Below are positions 35,320-44,519 of a DNA stretch of 64,000 nucleotides, in pieces (position 1 is the first letter of the stretch; the number at the start of each line of letters is the position of its first letter). Under the pieces are notes generated by a model, which worked only from the letters and a program-made list of their open reading frames with translations, was not told the origin of the DNA and did no database searches. Origin of the DNA: Thiobacillus sp. UBA3361 (lineage in GTDB: Bacteria > Pseudomonadota > Gammaproteobacteria > Burkholderiales > Thiobacillaceae); the NCBI GenBank assembly GCA_002360535.1, contig DEQR01000012.1, forward strand, positions 1-64,000, read 5' to 3'. Made by a program: the position numbers and the translations under genes.

Positions 35320-35915
35320 CAGGCGATGTCCCCACTGGAAACGAGCTGTGCGCCCAAGGCGGCCATTTCGGCGATGGCCTTGTCACCGTCGTCCGGCCGC
35401 ACGTTCACGGCGCGGATGGCATCCAGCAGCAGGCAGACCCGGTAGCCCAGCCTGAGGCCGTCCCGAACGGTGTTGAGCACGCAGTAGTCCGTGGCCAGCC
35501 CCCCCACGAACAGCCGTGTCACGCCCTGCGCCTTGAGTTGGCCATCCAGCGACGTGCCTTCGAAATCCGAATAGTTCTCCCGCGCCGGGTCCGTGGCCTT
35601 GGAGATCAGGCCGGCCGAGGCGGGCGCCTCCAGAGCCGGCGAAAACGCCGCTCCTGGCGAGCCCTGCACGCAATGCGCGGGCCACGGTCCGCCCTGGCCA
35701 CGGAACGAGCAGTGGTCGGCGGGATGCCAGTCCCGCGTCACATAAATGGGCAGTCCGCGCGCCTGGAAGAGGGCCATGCAGCGGTTTAGGGGGGCGATGA
35801 CCCGGTCGCCTTCGGGCACGGCCAGTGCCCCGCCCGGCAGGAAATCGTTCTGCACATCGACGACAATCAGGCCATCGCCACGCTGCAGCGTGATGCGCGT
35901 CGGATCGGTTGGCAT
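35319..35915 (-). CDS. pncA: Nicotinamidase (isochorismatase fold)
   Basis: Hydrolyses nicotinamide to nicotinate, feeding PncB. The 198-residue protein has catalytic D in VVDVQNDFLPGGALAV, the metal-binding DWHPADHCSF (with Asp and two His), and the nucleophile Cys in GGLATDYCVLNT. The ATG at 35915 matches the normal N-terminus; an upstream in-frame start would add 20 Arg-rich residues. Four bases separate the start from the Lon-like stop, so the three genes (Lon-like, pncA, pncB) may share a transcript. Confidence 0.95.
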   Translation of the reverse strand: MPTDPTRITLQRGDGLIVVDVQNDFLPGGALAVPEGDRVIAPLNRCMALFQARGLPIYVTRDWHPADHCSFRGQGGPWPAHCVQGSPGAAFSPALEAPASAGLISKATDPARENYSDFEGTSLDGQLKAQGVTRLFVGGLATDYCVLNTVRDGLRLGYRVCLLLDAIRAVNVRPDDGDKAIAEMAALGAQLVSSGDIA

Positions 35916-35919
35916 GGCT

Positions 35920-38421
35920 TCACTCCCGTTTGTCCCCGGCCTGCGTGTCGTCATCCTGGCCGCCCTCCGGGCCATCCTCCTGGCCGTTGCCCGCCGCCTG
36001 GCGTCCGGCGGCCGCGAAGGCCTGGCGCAGGGCCGACAACTCGGCCAGCTGGGCCGCCACCCGGTAGTTGAGGCTGCCCTCGGGCACCAGGCCGGTCTCG
36101 TCCGCCTCGCCGGCGGGCACGCCGGTGAGCAGTTCGATGGCCTGATCCACGTCCGCCACCGGATAGACGGCGAACCGGCCCTCGGCGCAGGACTCCACCA
36201 CGTCCCGGCGCAGCATCAGGTGCTTGACGTTGGCGGCGGGGATCAGTACCCCCTGTTCACCGGTCAGTCCCCGCGCCCGGCAGATGTCGAAGAAACCTTC
36301 GATCTTCTCGTTGACCGCGCCGATGGGCTGCACGTCGCCGAACTGGTTCACCGACCCGGTGACCGCCAGGGATTGGAGGATGGGCGCGCCGGCCAGGTTG
36401 GAGAGCAGGGCGCACAGCTCCGCCAGGGAGGCGCTGTCGCCCTCCACCGGGCCGTAGGACTGCTCGAACACCAGGCTGGCGGACAGGGACAGGGGCACGC
36501 CGCGGGCATAGCGTCCGCCCAGAAAGGCGCTGAGGATCATCACCCCCTTGGAGTGGAGTGCCCCACCCAGTTCGGCCTCCCGCTCGATGTCCAGCACATC
36601 CCCCTCCCCCAGGCGCACGGTGGCGGTGATGCGCACCGGGTAGGCGAACTGAAAGTCGTCCAGGGCGACCACCGCCAGGCCGTTGACCTGGCCGATGTGG
36701 GCGCCGGTCACGTCGATGAGCAGGTTGTCCCGCAGGATCTGTTCCTGCACCCGTCCGCGCAAGCGATCGACCCGGCGGATGCGTGCGTCCAGGGCGGTTT
36801 CGATGTCCTCGCGGCGGATCGTCTCCCGGTTCGCGCTGGACGCCCAGTGGTCGGCCTCCTGGAGTAGGTCGGCCACCTCCCGCCGGCTGGCGCTGAGCCG
36901 GCCCGCATCGCCGGCCAGGCGGGCGCTGTGCTCCACCACCCGCGCCACGGCGTCCCGTTCCAGGGGCCGCAGTTCTGCGCCGCGAGCCAGGGTGGCGATG
37001 AATTCCGCATAACGGCGCGTGCCGTCGGCGTCCCGGACCAAGTCGTCCTCGAAGTCCGCCGCGATCTTGAACAGCTCGGCGAAGTCCGGGTCCAGCAGCT
37101 TCAGCAGGTAATAGATGCGCCGCTCGCCCACCAGCACCACCTTGACGGACAGGGGCATGGGCTCCGGCTCCAGGGCCATGGTGCTGACCAGGCCGTAGAT
37201 CTGGCTCAGGGACTCGATGCGGACCTGCCCGGCGCGCAGGGCGCGCTTGAGGCCTTCCCAGGCATAGGGCTGGGTCAGCAGCTTGATGGCGTCCAGAACC
37301 AGGTAGCCGCCGTTGGCACGATGCAGGGCGCCGGGCTTGATCAGGGTGAAGTTGGTGACCAGGGTACCCAACTGGGAGACGTGATCCACCCTGCCCACCA
37401 GGTTCGGGTAGATGGGGTTGTCCTCATAGACCACCGGCGCGCCGCGCGTCTCCGCATGGTCCACCATCAGGTTCACCTGATAACGGGTCAGGGATAGGCT
37501 GCCGCTCATCAGGACGCCGGACAGGTCCCCCTCGTTCTTGGGCTGCTCGCGCAACTGCTCGCCCACCTCCACCACGTCCTGGCGGACCTCGTTCAGGAAG
37601 GCCTGCACCGCCTCCAGGTCGGCGTAGCTTTCCTTCAGCTCTTCGATCAGATGGCCCACCGCCAGGTCCAGGGTGTCCCGGTTGGCCTCCTTGATCTGCC
37701 CCTGCAGCGCGCGCCGCCAACGGGGGAATTGCTGCATCAGCTGTTTGAGCCGGGCGGTGAAGGCCTCGATCTGTCCGCCGATGCGCTCCTTATCCTCGTC
37801 CGGCAGTTTGTCGAATTCGTTGGGCGTGAGCGCCTCGCCCTCCCGCATGGGGGCGAAGGCGAAACCGTGCGGAGTGCGCAGCAGGGCGATGTTCTGGTCC
37901 GACGACTCCTGCCCCAGCCGGCGCAGGGCCTCTTCCTCACGCTCCTTGTAGGCCTCCTGGATGGCCTCGATGCGCGCCCGGTAGGCGTCGCTCTCGAAGG
38001 CCGCGGCGATGGCGGTGGCCAATTCCGAGACGAAGCGCTGCATGTCCCGTTTGAACTGGCCGCCCCGCCCGGCGGGCACCCGCAGCAGGCGCGGCTTGTT
38101 GGCCTCGGCGAAGTTGTTCACGTAGCAGCCGTCGCCGGGTACCTCGCCCTCGGCGGCCTTGGCCTCCAGCAGGCGGCGCACCACCGAGTGGCGACCGCTG
38201 CCCGGATCGCCCAGGACATAGAGGTTGTAGCCCGGCCTCTGGATGTCGATGCCGAACCGCACCGCGTCCACGGCCCGGTCCTGGCCGATGATCTCGGTGA
38301 CTTCGCTCAGTTCCGCCGTGCTCCGGAAGGGGAATTCGGACGGGTCGCAGGCCCGGTACAGCGACTCCGCGGCCAGGGCTTTGACGATGGGTTTCCGGCT
38401 GTCGTTGGGTTTCTCGGACAC
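35920..38421 (-). CDS. Lon-related (S16) ATP-dependent protease
   Basis: An 833-residue protease of the LonB-like/YcbZ type. Near the N-terminus is a P-loop-like GDPGSGRHSV (about 72-81), then a long alpha-helical region (about 170-270) inserted in the AAA module, with the second ATPase part around 330-460 (NGGYLVLDAIKLL). The C-terminal peptidase domain has Ser in EGDSASLAELCALLS (about 660) and Lys in GAVNEKIEGFFD (about 703). It is shorter at the N-terminus than housekeeping Lon and lacks the LAN domain. The start codon is GTG. The tail is acidic and Gln/Asp-rich. A role in protein quality control is probable. Confidence 0.9.
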   Translation of the reverse strand: MSEKPNDSRKPIVKALAAESLYRACDPSEFPFRSTAELSEVTEIIGQDRAVDAVRFGIDIQRPGYNLYVLGDPGSGRHSVVRRLLEAKAAEGEVPGDGCYVNNFAEANKPRLLRVPAGRGGQFKRDMQRFVSELATAIAAAFESDAYRARIEAIQEAYKEREEEALRRLGQESSDQNIALLRTPHGFAFAPMREGEALTPNEFDKLPDEDKERIGGQIEAFTARLKQLMQQFPRWRRALQGQIKEANRDTLDLAVGHLIEELKESYADLEAVQAFLNEVRQDVVEVGEQLREQPKNEGDLSGVLMSGSLSLTRYQVNLMVDHAETRGAPVVYEDNPIYPNLVGRVDHVSQLGTLVTNFTLIKPGALHRANGGYLVLDAIKLLTQPYAWEGLKRALRAGQVRIESLSQIYGLVSTMALEPEPMPLSVKVVLVGERRIYYLLKLLDPDFAELFKIAADFEDDLVRDADGTRRYAEFIATLARGAELRPLERDAVARVVEHSARLAGDAGRLSASRREVADLLQEADHWASSANRETIRREDIETALDARIRRVDRLRGRVQEQILRDNLLIDVTGAHIGQVNGLAVVALDDFQFAYPVRITATVRLGEGDVLDIEREAELGGALHSKGVMILSAFLGGRYARGVPLSLSASLVFEQSYGPVEGDSASLAELCALLSNLAGAPILQSLAVTGSVNQFGDVQPIGAVNEKIEGFFDICRARGLTGEQGVLIPAANVKHLMLRRDVVESCAEGRFAVYPVADVDQAIELLTGVPAGEADETGLVPEGSLNYRVAAQLAELSALRQAFAAAGRQAAGNGQEDGPEGGQDDDTQAGDKRE

Positions 38422-38560
38422 GATGTTTTATTGGGAAGTGTGCGGATGAGAGGCTCACTACTCACGATAGCGGATCGTGGGCAGGTCGGTGATGTTTCCG
38501 GCCGATCGGGCAGCCGGTCGCGGGCGGCCTATGATGAAAACAGGACTTCGGGAGGCATCC

Positions 38561-38725
38561 ATGATCAGAAACCCCCGCAAGCGGCGAATGTGGTCTTTTT
38601 CCCTGATGGCATTGGGCGGGTTGCTGTTGTTCCTCGCCCCGGCGGACGTCTGGATCGGTGCCCTGCTGCTGGCCCTGGGTATCGCATTGGAGGCAGTCGG
38701 CACGCTGCTGCACCGGCAGCCATGA
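38561..38725 (+). CDS. Small two-helix membrane protein
   Basis: A 54-residue product: a basic N-terminus (MIRNPRKRRMW) and two closely spaced hydrophobic helices (FSLMALGGLLLFLAP and WIGALLLALGIALEAVGTLL). GGAGG lies 5 bases before the ATG. No family is recognised. It sits between the Lon-like protease (divergent) and a CBS-domain gene (same strand, 67 bases on). Confidence 0.55.
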   Translation: MIRNPRKRRMWSFSLMALGGLLLFLAPADVWIGALLLALGIALEAVGTLLHRQP

Positions 38726-38792
38726 TTCCCTGTTTAGTTCCTGGCGGCGGTCCAGGCCGCAAGGGGACGCGCCGTCCTTTCTGGAGAACGAC

Positions 38793-39257
38793 ATGACGAT
38801 CAGCGAGCTTTGCAACCGTGAAGTGGTCTTCGCCGAGCCGACCCTGAGCATCGCCGATACCGCGCGGCTGATGCGCGAACACCATGTGGGCGACGTGATC
38901 GTCGCGGAACGCGTGGGCCACCATGCGCGACCGCTGGGGATCGTCACCGACCGGGACATCGTGGTGGAGGTGGTGGCGGCGGGCCTGGCGCCGGAAAGCC
39001 TCACTGCGGGCGACGTCATGGGGCCTGAACTGGCCGTGGTCCGGGAAAACGAAGGGGTGTTCGAGACCCTGCGCTACATGCGCGTCAAGGCCGTGCGGCG
39101 CATGCCGGTGGTGGACCGGGACGGCTGGCTGCTGGGCATCGTCACCCTGGACGACCTGATGGAACTGCTGGCCGAGGAGATGGGCGAACTGGCCAGACTG
39201 ATTTCCCGCGAACGCCACCGGGAAGCCGAACTGCGCAAGCAGTCGATCCCCGCCTAG
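38793..39257 (+). CDS. CBS-domain pair protein
   Basis: A 154-residue protein consisting of two CBS motifs: SIADTARLMREHHVGDVIV with GIVTDRDIVVEVV, and ENEGVFETLRYMRVKAVRRMPVV with GIVTLDDLMELL. Such pairs bind adenine nucleotides and act as energy or redox sensors, often on separate partner proteins. A Glu/Arg-rich helical tail follows. The start at 38793 is supported by GGAG upstream. It lies in a group of stress-associated genes, but no partner can be named. Confidence 0.88.
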   Translation: MTISELCNREVVFAEPTLSIADTARLMREHHVGDVIVAERVGHHARPLGIVTDRDIVVEVVAAGLAPESLTAGDVMGPELAVVRENEGVFETLRYMRVKAVRRMPVVDRDGWLLGIVTLDDLMELLAEEMGELARLISRERHREAELRKQSIPA

Positions 39258-39305
39258 GCGGCGCGGCGCTTCGATACCGAGCAACGACTGAAAGGAGGGC
39301 GAACC

Positions 39306-39836
39306 GTGAAATTGCCCCTGCAAATCATCCAACGGGACATGCCTCCCTCCGAGGCACTGGAGGCGGCCATCCGCGAAAAGGCCGACAAGCTCGACCATTT
39401 CTATCCCCACATCATGTCTTGCCGCGTGACCGTGGAGATACCCGGCAAGCACAGGAACCAGGGCAAGGAATTCAAGGTGCGCATCGACCTCACCGTGCCG
39501 GGCACGGAGATCGTCGTCGATCGTGACCACCACGAGGATGTCTATGTGGCCCTGCGCGATGCCTTCGACCATGCCAAGCGCCAGCTGGAGGACTACGCCC
39601 GGCGGCAGCGGGGTGACGTGAAGGCCCATGAGGCGGAGAGCCGCGGCCGGGTGGCACGCCTTTTCCCGGCCGAGGGTTACGGGTTCATCCGCGCCCCGGA
39701 CGAGCGGGAGTTGTACTTCAGCGCCGACAACGTCGTGCATCCCAGCTTCGACCGGCTGGCGGAAGGCATGGACGTGACCTATCTGGAGGAAGCGGGCGGC
39801 GAAGGCCCGCAGGCGAAGCGGGTCAGCGCGACCTAG
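39306..39836 (+). CDS. Hibernation-promoting factor fused to a cold-shock domain
   Basis: A 176-residue fusion. Residues 1 to about 105 match the RaiA/HPF (S30AE) ribosome-hibernation fold (LPLQIIQRDMPPSEALEAA, ADKLDHFYPHIMSCRVTVE, HHEDVYVALRDAFDHAKRQL). Residues about 112-176 are a cold-shock-like OB domain (RGRVARLFPAEGYGFIRAPD with the RNP-like YGFI and LYFSADNVV). The combination suggests a ribosome-associated protein with an RNA-binding tail acting under stress or in stationary phase. The start codon is GTG with AGGAGGG upstream. Confidence 0.88.
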   Translation: MKLPLQIIQRDMPPSEALEAAIREKADKLDHFYPHIMSCRVTVEIPGKHRNQGKEFKVRIDLTVPGTEIVVDRDHHEDVYVALRDAFDHAKRQLEDYARRQRGDVKAHEAESRGRVARLFPAEGYGFIRAPDERELYFSADNVVHPSFDRLAEGMDVTYLEEAGGEGPQAKRVSAT

Positions 39837-39885
39837 GCCCCGACGCTCGGGGGCGCGGGACATTGTTAACGAACGGAGACGATTC

Positions 39886-40113
39886 ATGACTGCTCATGTG
39901 CCGCAAGTCGGCGCGCCGGATCCCGAACTGAACACCTCGCCCATCTTCGACGAGTACGAGGAGATCTCCGAGGACCAGGAACTGGAGACGGGCGCCTGCT
40001 ACTTCAATAACGTGGTTTATCCCATGGGCCAATACCTACGCAGCGGCAGCGAACTGCTGCACTGCGAGGAACGGGGGGTATGGGTGCGCAGGGGCGAGTT
40101 GCGACCCCAGTAA
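39886..40113 (+). CDS. Hypothetical small protein, DUF1496-like
   Basis: A 75-residue acidic protein. The C-terminal half, CYFNNVVYPMGQYLRSGSELLHCEERGVW, with two cysteines framing a Gly, resembles the DUF1496 pattern of a short Cys-bounded beta hairpin. There is no signal peptide. Function unknown; the family link is tentative. It follows the HPF fusion by 49 bases. Confidence 0.6.
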   Translation: MTAHVPQVGAPDPELNTSPIFDEYEEISEDQELETGACYFNNVVYPMGQYLRSGSELLHCEERGVWVRRGELRPQ

Positions 40114-40134
40114 CACCGGCGTCCGCCGACGGTG

Positions 40135-40611
40135 CTAGCGGCCCCGCCGGTAATGGCCCAGCAACTCCGCCTGGGCGAGGACATGGCCCCGCATGGCCTG
40201 CTCCAGGGCTGCCTTGGTGGGCCGCCGCATATCCGGCAGGACCATGTCCAGGGCATACAGCTTGTGGAAGTAGCGATGCCTGCCGATGGGCGGACACGGC
40301 CCGCCATAGCCGGTGCGCCGCCAGTCGTTCATGCCCTCCAGGGCTCCCTTCGGCAGGCTGGCCGCGGCCACGCCCTCGGGCAGGCCGCGGGTGTCGGGCG
40401 GCAGGTTGTACAGCAGCCAGTGCACCCAGGTCATCCGGGGCGCAGCGGGGTCCGGGGCGTCCGGGTCATCGACGATCAGCACCAGGCTGCGGGCGGCGGG
40501 CGGCACGCCCGTCCAGGCCAGGGCGGGCGAGAGATCACTGCCGTCGCAGGTATGACGGACGGGGATCGTGCCGCCGTCCGCGAAGGCGGTTGAGGTCAGG
40601 GTCAGTGACAT
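40135..40611 (-). CDS. YbhB/YbcL-family phosphatidylethanolamine-binding-like protein
   Basis: A 158-residue PEBP-fold protein. Family markers are CDGSDLSPALAWTGVP, LVLIVDDPDAPDP, WVHWLLYNLP and GYGGPCPPIGRHRYFHKLYALD, the ligand pocket with its conserved His and Asp. No signal peptide. In bacteria the function of YbhB-like proteins is unknown. It may follow hsp20 and uspA in one leftward transcript. Confidence 0.9.
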   Translation of the reverse strand: MSLTLTSTAFADGGTIPVRHTCDGSDLSPALAWTGVPPAARSLVLIVDDPDAPDPAAPRMTWVHWLLYNLPPDTRGLPEGVAAASLPKGALEGMNDWRRTGYGGPCPPIGRHRYFHKLYALDMVLPDMRRPTKAALEQAMRGHVLAQAELLGHYRRGR

Positions 40612-40743
40612 GGCGATGTTCTCCTTCGCTCGGGCGGCGGTCCAGCCGGCGGCAAGCCCTGCGGCGAGGGTCAGCAGGACCCAGGACCGCGACCGCCAGC
40701 CTGAATCCCCACCGGCGGCCTACCTCGGGCGCGGCGGACATGT

Positions 40744-41241
40744 TCAGGATACCGGGATGGTCGTGGCACCGCCGGCACCCGTCTTGGGCAGGCGGACGGT
40801 GAGCACGCCGTTCTTGTAGCTGGCCGCCGCCCGCTCCACGTCCACGTTGCGCGGCAGGACGATGGCGCGCCGGAAGGCCCCGTAGGCCCGTTCCATGACA
40901 TGGTAGGTGCTGTCGTGAGTCTCCCGCTCCAGGCGCTTTTCGCCGGACAAATAGAGCACGTTGCCCTCGATGGAGATGTGGCAATCGGCCTTCTCCATGC
41001 CCGGCACCTCCAGCCGCACCACGACCTCAGAGCCGGTTTCCTCCACCTCGCTGGCCAGCAGGCTCCAGCGCGGGAAGGGGGCCAGTGCGCCGCCCGCTTC
41101 GGTATCGGGGTCGTGGCTGAATTGGGTCAGGGCGTTGCCGCTGCGGCTGAGCAGTTCGCGCCAGCCTTCCGACAGGCTCTCCCAGGCCCGGTTGAGTTCG
41201 CGGCCGATGTGCTTGCCGGCCTCTTTCAATGATTCGAGCAT
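40744..41241 (-). CDS. Small heat-shock protein (Hsp20/IbpA-like)
   Basis: A 165-residue holdase chaperone. After an amphipathic N-terminal arm (LESLKEAGKHIGRELNRAW), the alpha-crystallin domain runs from about 65 to 155 (VVVRLEVPGMEKADCHISIEG, RERAYGAFRR-like segment, NGVLTVRLPK). It ends with the C-terminal IPVS, close to the I-x-I/V anchoring motif. AAGGAG precedes the start. No sigma-32 promoter could be identified by eye. Confidence 0.9.
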   Translation of the reverse strand: MLESLKEAGKHIGRELNRAWESLSEGWRELLSRSGNALTQFSHDPDTEAGGALAPFPRWSLLASEVEETGSEVVVRLEVPGMEKADCHISIEGNVLYLSGEKRLERETHDSTYHVMERAYGAFRRAIVLPRNVDVERAAASYKNGVLTVRLPKTGAGGATTIPVS

Positions 41242-41298
41242 TTGCCTACTCCTTCCCGGCTGCAACAGCCCGTTCGCGGTGGCGGCCGCCGCGCGGGG

Positions 41299-41745
41299 CT
41301 AGCGGAACACCAGCACGGGCACCTTGCAGTGGGTCAGCACTTTCTGGGTTTCGGAGCCCAGCAGCAGGGCGCTCACGCCACGCCGCCCGTGGGATGCCAT
41401 GAAGATGAGGTCGCAGCCCTTGTCCGCGACCGCCGCGATGATGCCCTGGTAGGGCGTATCGCATTCGTCGCTGTAGATCTCGCAGGCGACGCCCGCCGCG
41501 TCCGCCACCCGCATCGCACCGCGCAGGATGGCCTGGGACTGCTTGTCCATGCCGTTGCGGAAGGCTGCATAGGCGGCCCCGTCTTCGAACAAGGCCTCGC
41601 CGGCGATGACCGGCGGAAAGTACGGCGGTTTGGCATGGTAGAAGGTCAGGCGGGCACCCATGTCCCGGGCAAAGTCACAGGCGCCACGCACAGCCGCGTC
41701 CGACATTTCGCTGCCATCGATGGGTACAAGGATATGTTTGTACAT
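41299..41745 (-). CDS. Universal stress protein UspA family
   Basis: A 148-residue single Usp domain starting MYKHILVPIDGSEMS. The ATP-binding motif appears as ASHGRRGVSALLLGSETQKVL, matching the G-2x-G-9x-G-S/T form, so ATP binding is likely. It lies 57 bases upstream of hsp20 in the same direction and is divergent from polX. A joint stress regulon is plausible. Confidence 0.92.
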   Translation of the reverse strand: MYKHILVPIDGSEMSDAAVRGACDFARDMGARLTFYHAKPPYFPPVIAGEALFEDGAAYAAFRNGMDKQSQAILRGAMRVADAAGVACEIYSDECDTPYQGIIAAVADKGCDLIFMASHGRRGVSALLLGSETQKVLTHCKVPVLVFR

Positions 41746-41891
41746 GGCTCACCTCCGTTTTCATCCCCAGCATAGATCATCCGGACCCGTCCCACCGCCC
41801 GAGATGGCGGGCGCGTTTCCCCAATGGACCGCTGCCGAGGGCATATATTCATAGTGAGGCCGCGTCGCGGCCAGCCAAGACCGATTCCACC

Positions 41892-43622
41892 ATGCCCGTC
41901 CACAACGCCGACATCGCCGCCATCTTCAACGACATCGCCGACCTGCTGGAGATCGAGGCGGCCAACCCGTTCCGGGTGCGGGCCTACCGCAACGCCGCGC
42001 GCCAGTTGCAGACCCTGGCGGAGGACGTCGGCGGCATGCTGGCCAGGGGCGAGGACCTGACCCGGCTGCCGGGCATCGGCAAGGACCTGGCCGCGAAGAT
42101 CCGCGAGATCGTCGAGACGGGTCGCTGCCATGCCCTGGAACAGCTCAGGCGCGACCTGCCGCCCACCCTGACCGAACTGCTGCACCTGCCCGGCATCGGT
42201 CCCAAGCGGGTGCATGCTCTGTACCACGAACTGGACATCCAGACCCCGGCCCAGCTCTACCGTGCCGCCCGCGACGGCCGGTTGTGCGAACTGCCCGGCT
42301 TCGGCGAGAAGACCGAGTTGAAGCTGCTGGACGCCCTGGAGGCCCACCTGGCCACCACGCGTCGCTTCAAGCTGGCCACCGCCCGCCAGTACGCCGAACC
42401 CCTGCGCGACCACTTGGCAGGGACGCCGGGCGTGGGCGAGGCGGTCATCGCCGGCAGCTACCGGCGGCGGCGCGACACGGTGGGCGACCTGGACATCCTG
42501 GTCACCACGGATGACGCCGCGGCGGTGATGGCCCGCTTCCGGGACTACGATGAGTTGGACAGGGTCCAGTCCTTGGGCACCACGCGCGCCAGCGTGCTGC
42601 TCAAATGCGGCCTGCAGGTGGATCTGCGGGTGGTGGCACGGGAGAACTACGGCGCCGCCCTGCACTACTTCACCGGCGGCAAGGCCCACAACATCGCGAT
42701 GCGCACCCTGGCGCGGGAGCGTGGCCTGAAGGTGAATGAATACGGGGTCTTTCAAGGTGTCCGGCGCATCGCCGGCGACACCGAGGAGTCGGTGTTCCGC
42801 GCCCTGGGCCTGGCCTGGATACCCCCCGAGCTGCGTGAGAATCAGGGCGAGATCCAGGCCGCCGCCGCAGGCACGCTCCCGACTCTCGTCTCCCTGGGGG
42901 ATCTGCGCGGCGATCTTCACGCCCACACCACCGCCACCGACGGCCATGCCGGCCTGGAGGCGATGGCGGCCGCGGCCCGCGCCCGCGGCCTGGAATATCT
43001 GGCGATCACCGAGCACTCCCGCCGGCTGACCATGGCCCACGGCCTGGACGCGCGCCGCCTGCGCGAACAGGGGATGGACATCGACCGGCTGAACGCGAAA
43101 CTCAAGGGCATCACCCTCCTCAAGGGCATCGAGGTGGACATCCTGGACGACGGCAGCCTGGACCTGCCCGACACGGCCCTGGCGGAGCTGGACCTGGTGG
43201 TGGCCGCCGTGCACAGCCGGTTCAATCTCTCCCGCGAGGCGCAGACGAGGCGCATCCTCAAGGTGCTCGCCCATCCCCTGGTCAGCATCCTCGCCCACCC
43301 CAGCGGCCGCCTGATCGACCAGCGCGACCCCTACGACGTGGATATGCCCCACGTCATCCGCGCGGCACGCCAGCGGGGATGTTTTCTGGAACTCAACGCC
43401 CATCCCGAACGGCTGGACCTGCTGGACACCCATTGCCGGCTGGCCAAGGAAGAAGGGGTACTGGTGGCGATCAGTTCCGATGCCCACAGCGAGGCGGATT
43501 TCGACAATCTGGACTACGGCATCGGCCAGGCGCGGCGCGGCTGGCTGGAGGCGGGAGACGTGCTCAACAGCCGCTCGCTGGCGGAGGTGAGGCGGCTGTT
43601 GAAGCGGACGGAGCGGGCATAG
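41892..43622 (+). CDS. polX: DNA polymerase/3'-5' exonuclease PolX
   Basis: A 576-residue family X polymerase fused to a PHP exonuclease domain, acting in base excision repair. The N-terminal helix-hairpin-helix motifs are LPGIGKDLAAK and LPGIGPKRVHAL; the nucleotidyltransferase active site is GSYRRRRDTVGDLDILV with its paired Asp. The PHP domain starts at about 338 with GDLHAHTTATDGHA, continuing with TEHSRRLTMAHG, HPSGR and SSDAHSEAD metal ligands. All expected residues are present. It stands alone. Confidence 0.95.
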   Translation: MPVHNADIAAIFNDIADLLEIEAANPFRVRAYRNAARQLQTLAEDVGGMLARGEDLTRLPGIGKDLAAKIREIVETGRCHALEQLRRDLPPTLTELLHLPGIGPKRVHALYHELDIQTPAQLYRAARDGRLCELPGFGEKTELKLLDALEAHLATTRRFKLATARQYAEPLRDHLAGTPGVGEAVIAGSYRRRRDTVGDLDILVTTDDAAAVMARFRDYDELDRVQSLGTTRASVLLKCGLQVDLRVVARENYGAALHYFTGGKAHNIAMRTLARERGLKVNEYGVFQGVRRIAGDTEESVFRALGLAWIPPELRENQGEIQAAAAGTLPTLVSLGDLRGDLHAHTTATDGHAGLEAMAAAARARGLEYLAITEHSRRLTMAHGLDARRLREQGMDIDRLNAKLKGITLLKGIEVDILDDGSLDLPDTALAELDLVVAAVHSRFNLSREAQTRRILKVLAHPLVSILAHPSGRLIDQRDPYDVDMPHVIRAARQRGCFLELNAHPERLDLLDTHCRLAKEEGVLVAISSDAHSEADFDNLDYGIGQARRGWLEAGDVLNSRSLAEVRRLLKRTERA

Positions 43623-43721
43623 GGCGACTCAAAGCCGGTGTACTCACACCCGCTACAGCGATGCGAGGGGGAAGATATCGCAAGGTATCCCGCGATAGTG
43701 GGCGCTCGCGGCCGCCGCCGC

Positions 43722-44519
43722 TCAGAACTCGAAGTAGTGGCGGCCCTGTTGCCGCAGACGCGCGCGGGGGGCGTCGTAGCCCGGATACAGGCGCCCCACC
43801 TCGCGCCAGAAGGCAGGCGAGTGGTCGCGGCGGCGGAAATGGGCCAGTTCGTGGCAGATGACGTAGTCGATCTCTTCGCTGCTCGCCTTGACCAGGCGCC
43901 AGTTCAGGCTGACCGCCCCCTTCGGGGACAGGCTGCCCCAACGGCTGCGCGCATCCGACAGGTGCAACTCGGGTACGGGTATCGCCAAATGGCGGCACAT
44001 GGCGCGCAGATGCTCGTCCAAGACACGCGCCGCCTCGCGCCGGTACCAGTCCCCCACCGCCCGGGCCAACTCGCCCTCGGCCACGTTGCACAGCAGCACG
44101 TCGCCGGCGAACACCACCTCGGGCTCGGGCGGGTCTTCGGGCACAGCGAAGAGCTCCATCTGCGGGGCGGTCTTGGCCATCGGCATCAGGCACAAATGAA
44201 CGAGACTGCCCAGATAGGGCAGCACCATACCGTCCCGCCACTGAAAGGGCGCGGATTGAACCGCCAGGCGGCCGCGCAGCCATTGGGCATGGCGCAGGAT
44301 GAACAATTCGATTTGCTGCCGCGGGGTGGCGAGCGGCGCGTTGACCCAGAAACGGCCGTTATCCTGTACCCGCAAGGCCAGGGTATGGCGGGCGGAACTG
44401 CGCTTGAGCAGGTAGGCGACGGGACGGCCGTCCAGTTCGATGGCCGCCGCTTCCTCCCGCCGGACGATGGCGCGGCGCCTGGCCGCCTCGCCCGCGGAAT
44501 GCTTGGCTGCTTTTCTCAA
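43722..44519 (-). CDS. YgjP-like M48-type metal-dependent hydrolase (DUF45)
   Basis: A 265-residue metallopeptidase-like protein with HELAHFRRRDHSPAFW (HExxH plus downstream His) and the family phrase DARSRWGSLSPKGAVSLNWRLV. Substrate unknown. The start appears to be TTG at 44519, overlapping the frdB stop as TTGA, so it is probably the last gene of the frdCAB transcript. A shorter start cannot be excluded. A role in respiration is not implied by family. Confidence 0.85.
   Translation of the reverse strand: MRKAAKHSAGEAARRRAIVRREEAAAIELDGRPVAYLLKRSSARHTLALRVQDNGRFWVNAPLATPRQQIELFILRHAQWLRGRLAVQSAPFQWRDGMVLPYLGSLVHLCLMPMAKTAPQMELFAVPEDPPEPEVVFAGDVLLCNVAEGELARAVGDWYRREAARVLDEHLRAMCRHLAIPVPELHLSDARSRWGSLSPKGAVSLNWRLVKASSEEIDYVICHELAHFRRRDHSPAFWREVGRLYPGYDAPRARLRQQGRHYFEF

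Noticed and set aside
41646..43487. Leftward frame opposite polX
   Set aside because: Shadow of a gene with complete PolX motifs on the other strand.
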